From assembly GCF_900232995.1 (NCBI RefSeq), contig NZ_OCVX01000004.1:453373-517372 (forward strand): a DNA stretch of 64,000 bases, read 5' to 3'. A model generated the notes under the pieces. The model had not been told where the DNA came from. It ran no database searches and saw only the letters and a list, made by a program, of their open reading frames with translations. The DNA comes from Mycobacterium simulans (GTDB taxonomy: Bacteria; Actinomycetota; Actinomycetes; Mycobacteriales; Mycobacteriaceae). Below are positions 8,876-16,112 of the stretch, one piece after another; positions within the stretch are counted from its first letter, which is position 1, and each line of letters starts with the position of its first letter. A program made the position numbers and the translations under genes.

Positions 8876-9451
8876 ATGCCCACCTCCGCGTTTCCCGCGC
8901 CTGACGCGCTAGCCGCCCGGCAAAAGCTTGTGCTCGATCATTTCCGTGACGAGGTCAGCCAAGACTGGGACGCCGTGTTGTCGACCTTCCCGCACCCCCG
9001 CTATGAACTCATCCCGCAGATGACGGTTCATGACGGGAACCAGGCGGTCCGGGGCTACTACAACTACACTCGGACCGCCTTCCCGGACCAGGACCACGAG
9101 ATTATTGCGTTGCGCCACAGCGCCGATGCGGTGATCGTCGAGTTCTGGCTGATGGGCACTCATCGCGGCTATCTCGGCGCGGTACCACCCACTGGCAGCC
9201 GGTTCCGCGTCCGGATGACCGCTTACTTCGTCTTCGATGAGACCGAAACCCTTGTCTGCGAACGCATCTACTTCGACAGGCTGACCATGTTCAAGCAACT
9301 GATCGATGGACTTGACATGAAGAAACCGGCGAACTGGCTGCTGACCGCGCGTTGCGTGCGCGGCCTGCTTTCGATGTCCTCGGAGGAACCCGACCCGGCA
9401 CTCACTAACACCCGCCACCGACGTTCACCCGAATTAGACTCCCGGCCATGA
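8876..9451 (+). CDS. SnoaL/NTF2-like protein
   Basis: 191 residues with the cone-like NTF2/SnoaL pattern: an N-terminal helix with VLDHFRDEVSQDWDAVLSTF, then strands HPRYELIP, FPDQDHEIIAL, VIVEFWLMGTHRG and FRVRMTAYFVFDE. Many members are ester cyclases or small-ligand isomerases; others bind ligands without catalysis. No catalytic residue can be assigned here. The TGA stop overlaps the lppN start (ATGA), so the two are translationally coupled. Position and strand suggest an operon with lppN. The C-terminal ~25 residues are polar and probably disordered. Confidence 0.75.
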   Translation: MPTSAFPAPDALAARQKLVLDHFRDEVSQDWDAVLSTFPHPRYELIPQMTVHDGNQAVRGYYNYTRTAFPDQDHEIIALRHSADAVIVEFWLMGTHRGYLGAVPPTGSRFRVRMTAYFVFDETETLVCERIYFDRLTMFKQLIDGLDMKKPANWLLTARCVRGLLSMSSEEPDPALTNTRHRRSPELDSRP

Positions 9452-9975
9452 ATGTCTCACCCCGTCATATGTTGTGCGGCCTATCCGCAACAGCACTGCT
9501 GGCGGGCTGTGCCACCAATACCGTCCATACCGGCACGACGTCGACCGCCACGGCACCGACCTCAGCCGCCGCGACGGCCGTCACCGCCCCGGTCTCGCCG
9601 CGACCCGCCGCCCCTGGCACGCACACTCAGAAGTGGATTGATCTCCAAGTCGGCCAGTGCGTAGTAGACCTTCCGCCGGCCGATCTGAGCCGCATCACCG
9701 TGACCCTGGCCGATTGCGGGACACCGCATTTGGCTGAGGTGTATCTACGCGCTCCGGTCGCCGTCGACTCGGCCGTCGCCACCGTCGCCAACCAAGCGTG
9801 CGGTTCCGGGTTCGCGCCTTACACCGGTCAACCCGTCGAAGCCAGTCCGTACTCGGTTACCTGGCTCATCGATTCCCATCAGGACCGAACCGGGTCGGAT
9901 CCCACCCCGAGTATCGTCATCTGTCTGCTGCAAGCGGCCAGCGGTCAACTTCTGACTGGGTCCGCGCGTCGCTGA
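9448..9975 (+). CDS. lppN: Lipoprotein LppN
   Basis: 175 residues, the length I recall for M. tuberculosis LppN (Rv2270). The signal peptide has the lipobox LLAGC at residues ~17-21, followed by a Thr/Ala-rich linker and a C-terminal domain with LQVGQCVVDLPP and four further Cys positions typical of secreted, disulfide-bonded domains. The role is unknown. In M. tuberculosis I recall lppN just left of Rv2271, with stf3/cyp128 on its other side. Here lppN lies left of stf3, so the order is rearranged. Its last 231 nt are overlapped on the opposite strand by the stf3 frame. Confidence 0.88.
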   Translation: MNVSPRHMLCGLSATALLAGCATNTVHTGTTSTATAPTSAAATAVTAPVSPRPAAPGTHTQKWIDLQVGQCVVDLPPADLSRITVTLADCGTPHLAEVYLRAPVAVDSAVATVANQACGSGFAPYTGQPVEASPYSVTWLIDSHQDRTGSDPTPSIVICLLQAASGQLLTGSARR

Positions 9976-11133
9976 CACATCGTCGGCACGGTCGACGCCG
10001 AACGGCGGATCGGCCGAAGGATCGTGACGATAGCCGTAGCGCTCCATGACCTCACCCCAGTGCTCATCGACGATCGCACGCTGCTCGGCCGACTGTGCGT
10101 AGGTATTGGTTTTATAGTCCACATGGTCAGCGAGGTACTGCCGTAGCCGCGGCAGGTAATGCTCGAAGCCGCCCAATTCCAGGTGGTCATATAGTTTGCG
10201 AAGCTCGCCTTCGGGATCGGCGATCAGATCCTCATAATGCAACTCATGGAAACGTGACGGATCCACAAGTTGGCGTCCTTCGTCCAACTTTCGATACAGA
10301 TCGACATAGGTGGACACGACCTGTTCGTCCAATCCCTCAAAGGTCGGCCGCTGCAGGCCGTGTATTCGCGCAAACGATTTATAGAGATGAATGGTCGATG
10401 GATAGACGACGTAAGGATCCCGGACGATGTGTATGAACCTCGCCTGCGGAAAGATGTCCAGCAGCACCTTGATTCGGCAACTATGCATCGGATTCTTTAG
10501 CACCACCGTCTTGCGACGGCGGAAGTAGACCTGCTGAACGAACCGGAATAGGGTTCGCTTCCATGCTTCTAGTTCTCCCGATGTGACCTGCTCCAAATTC
10601 CGATACCGCTCATACTGAGGCGGCCGGTTTGGGAACGCGATGGTCAGGTACGGCGACGGCTGGCCCAGCATGCACCACACGAACTCGTCTTCCTGCGGAT
10701 GCTGCAAGCTCAAATCCATGTTGTCCATGGGCCGATGCTTCGGCACCAGAAAGCCTATGTACGGCGTTAACCACTCGGTCAACAGAAAATGGTGCGGCGC
10801 AATGCATTCGTATCCAGTGGGACCAGTGTGACGGTTGTCGAGAACCAACAATTCATGCAGCAAGGTGGTGCCAGTCCGCCAGTGACCGACGATGAAGATT
10901 GGCGGATCAGCGATCACCGTATTGGCCACTCGCCTGCCGAACAAGATCTTCTGCCACAACCCCAGAAAGGAATTGACGATACTGAGAAACGTGTAGAAAA
11001 CCGCGAAGTGCCAGCGACTCCAATGCACGGCGAAGCGGTGACGGATCAGTAGACGCGTCCAGGCCGAAAACCCGCAGCCGATCCACAGCGGGGCCGACTG
11101 CAACCAGGAAAATCGAGACGTCGAGGCTTTCAT
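9745..11133 (-). CDS. stf3: Sulfotransferase Stf3-like (sulfomenaquinone synthesis), C-terminally extended
   Basis: PAPS-dependent sulfotransferase: the 5'-phosphosulfate loop VGHWRTGTTLLHELL, the catalytic-region HHFLLTEW and the 3'-phosphate motif HIVRDPYVVYPSTIHLYKS are clear. M. tuberculosis Stf3 (Rv2267c) sulfates hydroxylated menaquinone made by CYP128; the same pair is adjacent here (15-nt gap), so the same job is likely. The frame is 462 residues, against the ~388 I recall. The extra ~75 residues are read antisense through the 3' end of lppN and look non-natural, indicating stop-codon loss near 9970. The extension lies after the catalytic fold and need not abolish activity. Confidence 0.85.
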   Translation of the reverse strand: MKASTSRFSWLQSAPLWIGCGFSAWTRLLIRHRFAVHWSRWHFAVFYTFLSIVNSFLGLWQKILFGRRVANTVIADPPIFIVGHWRTGTTLLHELLVLDNRHTGPTGYECIAPHHFLLTEWLTPYIGFLVPKHRPMDNMDLSLQHPQEDEFVWCMLGQPSPYLTIAFPNRPPQYERYRNLEQVTSGELEAWKRTLFRFVQQVYFRRRKTVVLKNPMHSCRIKVLLDIFPQARFIHIVRDPYVVYPSTIHLYKSFARIHGLQRPTFEGLDEQVVSTYVDLYRKLDEGRQLVDPSRFHELHYEDLIADPEGELRKLYDHLELGGFEHYLPRLRQYLADHVDYKTNTYAQSAEQRAIVDEHWGEVMERYGYRHDPSADPPFGVDRADDVSATRGPSQKLTAGRLQQTDDDTRGGIRPGSVLMGIDEPGNRVRTGFDGLTGVRREPGTARLVGDGGDGRVDGDRSA

Positions 11134-11148
11134 CGCAGCAGACCCGGC

Positions 11149-12573
11149 CTACACGGTTGCACGCGGCGTAATCGCGACGCCTAGCCGGGCCAGACCGCGC
11201 AGGCTGGCGTTTGTCGTCCACACAGGCGGCTCCACCACCTCTATCCTGTCGATGTTATTGACGATCTCGCGCAAGACCGCCTGGCCTTCCATACGCGCCA
11301 AGTGGGCCCCGGGACACAAGTGGATGCCCGCACCGAACGCAAGATGCCCGGGCGGGTTGCGGTCGGCGCGAAACACATCCGGAGCGTCGTACTGACGCGG
11401 ATCACGATTCGCTGCACCCCACGCCAGCATCACCAATGAACCCGCCGGGATGATGTCGCCGCCGACGGGATAGTCGACGCGCGCTGTGCGGCAAATGTTT
11501 TGGATTGGAGACATGAAGCGAAGTTGCTCCTCGATCGCCGATGGAATCAGATCTGGTTGCCGCGCAATCAACTTGAGCTGATCCGGATTGTCGGCCAAGG
11601 TGAGAAACAGTGTGCTGAGCAAATTCGCGGTGGTCTCGTAGCCCGAGACGAGCAGCAACACAGCGAAGAAAAACAATTCGTCATCGGTGAGCCGACCGTG
11701 CTCGGCATGCTCGGAAAGCTTCCCGAGGATAGTGCGCTCTCCCAGTAGCCCGTTGTCGCGCCGTTGTGTGAACAGCGAGCACAACCGCCGAGATCCGGTG
11801 AAACCCTGCATCATCGAAAGCAGCCCCGAAACTGACAGGTTGATTTCGGTGATCCTCGCGGCCTGATTGGATGCGCGGCAGAAAGCGGCCTCGTCCGCTC
11901 CTGCAACGCCGAGCACGTTGGTGATGGTGCGCATCGGCATCGGTGCCGCCACGGCGGATACGACGTCCACGGTTGTCCAGGTCGGCAGCCCGCCAACCAG
12001 CTCTCGGGCAAATTCGTCAATGATCGGACGCCACGACTCCAACGCGCCACGCGTCATCCCCGGCGTCAGATGCTTGCGCATCCGCGTGTGGATGGGCGGG
12101 TCTGTCGTGGGCAGAAAAGGCAACCAGCCGCGGGAAAGGGTGATCCCACGGGCGCTGGATAACATTTCGTGGTTACGCGCGGCCTCGCGGACGTCGACGT
12201 ATCTGCTCAAGATGTACACGTCGCGCTTGGGGTTGTACTGCACCCGCTCGCCTGCCAGAAGTTCCCGGTACCGCGGGTAAGGATCGGCGGCGGTTGCAGG
12301 ATCAAGCGGGTCGAAGTCCGTGTGTTGCATACGCTTTCGGTAGCGCCTGCCGACTAGTCTGGACCGGGCCTGCCCGGTGACGCTGCCTGCAAACCGTTTG
12401 ACGAACTCGGGCCCATAGGTCCGCAGAATTCGCGCGTCGCGCCGCATCGCTGTGGTCATGGGCCGGGGCGCGTGCCCGACGTTCGGCTCGGGGGCGGGCG
12501 CTCCGCCAATCGGGCACCCTGCCGGCAGTACCCAATCCTGGCCCAGTCCGGCAGGGGATTGCGTCGCTGTCAT
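11149..12573 (-). CDS. cyp128: Cytochrome P450 CYP128 (menaquinone hydroxylase)
   Basis: 474 residues from the ATG at 12573, which is preceded by GGGAGG and begins MTATQSP as I recall for Rv2268c; the frame stays open upstream but that stretch does not look coding. P450 signatures: I-helix SGYETTAN, K-helix EEQLR and heme loop FGAGIHLCPGAHLARME with Cys420. In M. tuberculosis CYP128 omega-hydroxylates dihydromenaquinone-9 before sulfation by Stf3. The I-helix has YET where many P450s have NET or HET. First gene of the two-gene cyp128-stf3 operon. The long N-terminal region (~100 residues before the P450 core) matches CYP128 rather than a standard P450. Confidence 0.92.
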   Translation of the reverse strand: MTATQSPAGLGQDWVLPAGCPIGGAPAPEPNVGHAPRPMTTAMRRDARILRTYGPEFVKRFAGSVTGQARSRLVGRRYRKRMQHTDFDPLDPATAADPYPRYRELLAGERVQYNPKRDVYILSRYVDVREAARNHEMLSSARGITLSRGWLPFLPTTDPPIHTRMRKHLTPGMTRGALESWRPIIDEFARELVGGLPTWTTVDVVSAVAAPMPMRTITNVLGVAGADEAAFCRASNQAARITEINLSVSGLLSMMQGFTGSRRLCSLFTQRRDNGLLGERTILGKLSEHAEHGRLTDDELFFFAVLLLVSGYETTANLLSTLFLTLADNPDQLKLIARQPDLIPSAIEEQLRFMSPIQNICRTARVDYPVGGDIIPAGSLVMLAWGAANRDPRQYDAPDVFRADRNPPGHLAFGAGIHLCPGAHLARMEGQAVLREIVNNIDRIEVVEPPVWTTNASLRGLARLGVAITPRATV

Positions 12574-12819
12574 CGCCCTCCCATTTCCGGCAGCGAACGT
12601 CTTTGAACACCTGTAGGTTAACGGCGCACTTTCGGATAGGTAGGCAGTTCGACAAAGCGTTTTGCAAACAGGGCGTGAAGTTCGAACGCCCGCTAGTGGC
12701 ACACGTAAGTTTTCGACACGTCGGCGTATCGGTGCAGGCGATCCAGCAACCCGGCAGGATCGTCAGATTTCCCGACGGCAACGTGCGCGTCAGTTGTGGA
12801 GCTACTAGCTTCGGACCTC

Positions 12820-13119
12820 ATGGCGACCCCACCCGATAAAGCGCGGCGCAAGTTTCTGCTCGACGCCTACCAGGAAGCCCAGCGTTTGGCCGGCCCGCAG
12901 CTGACCCTGATCGACTACGACCAGCTTGACGAGCTGCTCAACTACATCGAAGAGAGGTCCGACGACCAGCCTTGCGACCACAGCCCCCGGCATGCCCAAC
13001 GATGGGCCGAGTCGCGCGGCATCGACTGGCCAGAACTGCAGCGGGAGCTTCGGGAGTTTGGTGGCTACTGCGACTGCGAAATCCTCTTCAATGTCGAGCC
13101 TGACGAGGTATTCGGCTAG
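12820..13119 (+). CDS. Conserved hypothetical protein, Rv2271-like (DUF2695 type)
   Basis: 99 residues, equal to the length I recall for Rv2271. Two helical segments (KARRKFLLDAYQEAQRL, YDQLDELLNYIEERSD) and a conserved core with CDHSPRHAQRWAESRGIDW and GGYCDCEILFNV. The Cys/His positions (C-D-H and C-D-C) could bind a metal, but that is inference. An upstream in-frame GTG at 12796 is possible; the ATG at 12820 fits the family length. It stops 6 nt before the convergent potassium-channel gene. No function is known. Confidence 0.8.
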   Translation: MATPPDKARRKFLLDAYQEAQRLAGPQLTLIDYDQLDELLNYIEERSDDQPCDHSPRHAQRWAESRGIDWPELQRELREFGGYCDCEILFNVEPDEVFG

Positions 13120-13124
13120 CAGAA

Positions 13125-13844
13125 TCAAGGTCTTTGCCGTAGTTCTTCGGCCAACCTCCGGATTTCACACCGAAGCTCGTCGATGTGGGCCGCCGTAGCC
13201 GCCTGATTCTCGACGCCGGTTTCGGCGACGCGCTGCACGATCCACGAGGCGAGCGATGCAGTCACTACACCGACGAGAGTGATGCCGCCGATCATCAGCA
13301 GCACCGCGATCACTCGACCGGTGACGGTAATGGGATACAAGTGACCGTACCCGATCGTGGTCACGGTGGTGATGGACCACCACACGGCCTGTCCGAAGGT
13401 ATTGATCGTCGCGCCGGGCTGGTCGCGTTCGGTGTCGAGGATGGCCAACGATGCCACGTAGATCAACAGGACGACGGCCGCAATGGTGTAAGTCAGGATG
13501 CGGCCGCGAACGGCGTTACCGATGGCTTTCTGGAGCACGCCGACGAGAACAACCAACCGCAGCAGCCGCAGCGGTCGCATCAGTGGCAGCGCAACGACAA
13601 GCAGATCGAACAGGTGCAGCCGGAACCATTGCCGGCGATCGGCGGCCAAGCTCAGCCGAACAAAGTAGTCGATGGCGAAAAGGCTCCATGCGATCCAGCT
13701 CGCCATCCACAGAATGCGGGCTTCCTCACCTTGCGGTCGGGTGAGGACTTGCACCGAGTACATGGCTAGGAAGGCGACGGCAACCGCGGCGAGTGGCCAT
13801 TCGGTGCGCTGTTCCCAGAGTTGTTCCTTGGTTGGCTTACTCAC
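13125..13844 (-). CDS. Voltage-gated-type potassium channel (six-TM, two-domain)
   Basis: 239 residues. S1-S4 occupy ~15-108; S4 reads LPLMRPLRLLRLV with Arg every third residue, a voltage-sensor pattern. The pore region holds the selectivity filter TTIGYG at 162-167, followed by His where Asp is usual (GYGD). S6 follows (VIAVLLMIGGITLVGVVTASLAS), then a short coiled-coil-like tail (ELRCEIRRLAEELRQ) that may tetramerise. It sits in the plasma membrane and conducts K+. It starts at a GTG and forms a minus-strand pair with the HAD gene upstream, 20 nt apart. Confidence 0.87.
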   Translation of the reverse strand: MSKPTKEQLWEQRTEWPLAAVAVAFLAMYSVQVLTRPQGEEARILWMASWIAWSLFAIDYFVRLSLAADRRQWFRLHLFDLLVVALPLMRPLRLLRLVVLVGVLQKAIGNAVRGRILTYTIAAVVLLIYVASLAILDTERDQPGATINTFGQAVWWSITTVTTIGYGHLYPITVTGRVIAVLLMIGGITLVGVVTASLASWIVQRVAETGVENQAATAAHIDELRCEIRRLAEELRQRP

Positions 13845-13864
13845 GCGGCCTTACGGTAGTTCCT

Positions 13865-14593
13865 TTAGCAGCCGAGTTGTTCGGCGAGGTCGAGGAAATC
13901 GGCAGCGTTCCTATCGAACTCGTCTTCGTAAGCCACATCCGCGGCGGCCCCGATGCCGAGTTCCAGCGGACGTGCCACGAAGGCCGTTCGAAATCCGAGC
14001 CGGGCCGCGGCGCGGATGTCGTACTTGTGGCTTGCCACCATCATGATTTCGGCAGGGTCAAGACCGAGGTAGGTCGCGGCCATGCGGTAGACGGCGGGAT
14101 CGGGCTTGAACACCCCGGCCATCTCCGCCGCAAAGATGGCATCCCAGGGCAGGCCCGCCCGCTTGGAGATGTTGACCACGGCGCTGACGTCGGCGTTGGA
14201 AAGAGTGGCCAATGTGAACACGCTTTTTAGCCGGGTCAGCCCGGGCACGACATCCGGCCACGGCTTCAGGCGCTGCCACGCCAAAGTGAGCTCGTCGCAC
14301 TCGACGTCGGATAATCCGGTGACGGCGCACTCGTCCAGAACGGTGTCGAGCACGCGTCGATAGACCGAGTGCACCGAAACCCAACGGCCGTCGCGGGTCG
14401 GCGCGGCGTCCAAAGCGGCCTCCAAACCAGCGAAGTAGCCTGCGCGCCAACGCCTTACCACCTCAGCCCAATCAACGCGCGGGTGCCGACCGGCGCTGAT
14501 CCGCTTTGCCTCGTCGCAAACGGTCGAGTGAAAATCTGTCGCCGTGCCTTGCACGTCGAACAACAACGCTTTCACCACATGCTCATGATGCAA
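13865..14593 (-). CDS. HAD-superfamily hydrolase, 2-haloacid dehalogenase-like
   Basis: 242 residues. Motif I is LLFDVQGT with Asp13 as nucleophile; the Gln after DV replaces the usual Phe of L-2-haloacid dehalogenases. Motif II is TLSNAD, motif III the Lys of FKPDP, and the motif IV region MMVASHKYDIRAA. The cap between motifs I and II is helical. GAGGGG lies 7 nt before a TTG at 14593, supporting that rare start; GTG codons at 14578 and 14575 are alternatives. Whether it dehalogenates or dephosphorylates is open. It probably shares a transcript with the K+ channel gene. Confidence 0.83.
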   Translation of the reverse strand: MHHEHVVKALLFDVQGTATDFHSTVCDEAKRISAGRHPRVDWAEVVRRWRAGYFAGLEAALDAAPTRDGRWVSVHSVYRRVLDTVLDECAVTGLSDVECDELTLAWQRLKPWPDVVPGLTRLKSVFTLATLSNADVSAVVNISKRAGLPWDAIFAAEMAGVFKPDPAVYRMAATYLGLDPAEIMMVASHKYDIRAAARLGFRTAFVARPLELGIGAAADVAYEDEFDRNAADFLDLAEQLGC

Positions 14594-14608
14594 CGTTGAA
14601 CCCCTCGG

Positions 14609-15388
14609 TTAGCCTGCCGCGGCTCGGGCGTTCAGATAGGCCGCTATCCCCCGGGTGACCGCCCCGGCATATCGTGCCCGGCCGTCCGCGCTTTCCATCT
14701 GGGCAGCGTCGTCGGCGTTCTTCATGTTGCCAAGTTCTACTAGCACAGCCGGGTATTGGGCCAGGCTCAAGCCGGCGAGGTCTGCGCGTCCATACAACCC
14801 GTTGGACCCGATATAAGTGGCCGGCTGCAGACCCGCTGCCGCCAGAGAATCACGCATCTCATGCGCCAACTGGATAGCGGGGCCGGCTTGGATGTCGTTC
14901 ATCGGCGGACTGGAGTAATTCACGTGAAACCCCCGACCGGACGGGGGTCCGGCGTCGGCGTGGATGCTCACTATCGCGTCTGGGCGCATCGCGTTGGCCA
15001 AGGCTGCCCGTTCATCGACACACGGCCCAACAGAGTTGTCGCTTTCGCGCGACAGCTGGGTACGTACGCCCATTTGGTTGAGCGCGTCGGCGACCAGACG
15101 CGTGACGTCCCAGGTGAACGCATGCTCGGCATAGCCGTCGGGTGCCGCGGCGCCGGTCGTGTTGCACGGTTTTGTGCCTCCCCGACCATTGGGGACCGGT
15201 CGGCCCATCGAGGGGTCGTAGGCGCCGTTGTGGCCAGGGTCGAGGAAGACGGCCATTCCAGCGAGGCCCGCGGTGGCGCGCGGCGGGTCTATCAGTGCGC
15301 TGGCGCCAAGAATTGCCGGCGCAAGGCCGACGAGCTTCAAGATGTCGCGCCGTGACTGCGGTCGGCCGCACCCGTGTGGCGCGCTCAC
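14609..15388 (-). CDS. N-acetylmuramoyl-L-alanine amidase (Ami1/Rv3717-like), Tat-exported
   Basis: 259 residues from the GTG at 15388. A twin-arginine motif (SRRDILKL, residues 12-19) precedes a hydrophobic stretch to ~40. The Amidase_3 domain follows, with zinc ligands in DPGHNG (His53), Glu88 and SIHAD (His143) and the catalytic Glu219 in VELGNMKN. Two Cys (75 and 123) match the disulfide known in Rv3717. It cleaves peptide stems from peptidoglycan in the cell wall. Earlier in-frame starts would translate the intergenic hairpin. It is a paralogue of Ami1; the Tat signal replaces the Sec signal I recall for Rv3717. Confidence 0.9.
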   Translation of the reverse strand: MSAPHGCGRPQSRRDILKLVGLAPAILGASALIDPPRATAGLAGMAVFLDPGHNGAYDPSMGRPVPNGRGGTKPCNTTGAAAPDGYAEHAFTWDVTRLVADALNQMGVRTQLSRESDNSVGPCVDERAALANAMRPDAIVSIHADAGPPSGRGFHVNYSSPPMNDIQAGPAIQLAHEMRDSLAAAGLQPATYIGSNGLYGRADLAGLSLAQYPAVLVELGNMKNADDAAQMESADGRARYAGAVTRGIAAYLNARAAAG

Positions 15389-15417
15389 CGCGCGATGGTA
15401 ACAAGCACCCGGGCGTC

Positions 15418-15477
15418 GCGAGCAGACACAGAATCGCACTATGCCGGTAGCGCGGGTGCGACTCTGTGTCTGCTCGC
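15418..15477 (-). terminator. TRIT-like intergenic hairpin, copy 2
   Basis: Arms of 21 bp (15418-15438, 15457-15477) with one A/G mismatch and an 18-nt loop; outer arm GCGAGCAGACACAGA. It lies 30 nt downstream of mazF on its strand and upstream of the amidase. This copy differs from the family consensus (ACACA for ACGCA), and the other arm carries the matching change (TGTGT), so pairing is kept. Confidence 0.75.
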
Positions 15478-15506
15478 CACGGTTCTCGGCGCCAGCCACT
15501 TTGCCG

Positions 15507-15854
15507 TCACAAATCGAGATGCAGCCGCAGTGCCTCGTCGAGTTGCGCTAGCTCGGTGGGCGAGACTCGGCCGATTCGGCGTCGCAGCCGTTCGGTTGCA
15601 ACGGATCTGACCTGTTCCGCCCACGCCTTGGAGTCAACCGCAAGGCCGGTCGTAGCAGCAGGCAAGAACACCTGGAACGGGTAAACCGTGGCGATGTTGC
15701 TTGTCACCGGCACCACCGTCACCACTCCACGCCCAAGGCGGGAAGCCGTCGCATTGGCCCGATCGTTGCTGATCACGACAGCTGGACGACTCTTGTTCGC
15801 CTTGCGTCCCCGCGCGGGATTGAGATCGACCTGCCATATCTCACCGCGCAGCAT
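15507..15854 (-). CDS. mazF9: MazF-family endoribonuclease toxin (MazF9/Rv2801c-like)
   Basis: 115 residues from the ATG at 15854. It opens RGEIWQVDLNPARG, continues RPAVVISNDRANATASRLGRG and VTVVPVTSN, and ends LAQLDEALRLHLDL, which is nearly the sequence I recall for M. tuberculosis MazF9 (Rv2801c, MazF-mt1). MazF toxins cleave mRNA at short motifs and arrest growth. The key Arg/Thr residues (RP, VTSN) are intact, so the toxin looks functional. It overlaps the 3' end of the mazE-like frame by 14 nt. The Rv2801c locus is far away in M. tuberculosis, so this pair is either a second copy or moved. Confidence 0.9.
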   Translation of the reverse strand: MLRGEIWQVDLNPARGRKANKSRPAVVISNDRANATASRLGRGVVTVVPVTSNIATVYPFQVFLPAATTGLAVDSKAWAEQVRSVATERLRRRIGRVSPTELAQLDEALRLHLDL

Positions 15855-16032
15855 CACCGAGTCCGTCGTCGGTGGCGTTCTCCCACACGTCGGCCTCATC
15901 GACCGTCGACCATTCCGCCCACGCGTTCGCATAGTCCTCTTCGAGACCTGGATGTCGGAGCATGCGAATTGCTCGCTGTACGGCTGCTGAACGCGACGGC
16001 AATCCGGTCCGCTTGACATATGCGTCTAACAC
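15841..16032 (-). pseudogene. mazE9: MazE9-like antitoxin, frameshifted at its N-terminus
   Basis: The 63-residue frame from a GTG at 16032 matches MazE9 (Rv2801A) from its LDAYVKR segment to the end: SRSAAVQRAIRMLRHP, then EEDYANAWAEWS. The missing first ~13 residues would form the DNA-binding beta strand of the ribbon-helix-helix. Directly upstream, in the next frame, the DNA reads GAC GAT GTC GC, which is Asp-Asp-Val-Ala, the residues that precede this segment in MazE9; adding one base restores the frame. Further upstream that frame meets a TAG. The toxin-binding C-terminal half is intact, so a truncated antitoxin may still be made from the GTG. Confidence 0.75.
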
Positions 16033-16047
16033 GCGACATCGTCGTTG

Positions 16048-16060
16048 TACTACGGTAGTA
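16048..16060. promoter_or_regulatory. Inverted repeat upstream of mazEF, probable autoregulatory operator
   Basis: TACTAC-G-GTAGTA, a perfect 6-bp inverted repeat with a 1-nt centre, 16 nt upstream of the putative mazE start. Palindromes of this size at this place are usual MazE operators. If the truncated MazE has lost DNA binding, the site may be unoccupied. Confidence 0.6.
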
Positions 16061-16112
16061 GTCTGCCCAAACCCCGGTCCGATCCGGGCACCGTCCAGAT
16101 ACGGTTTCCCTC

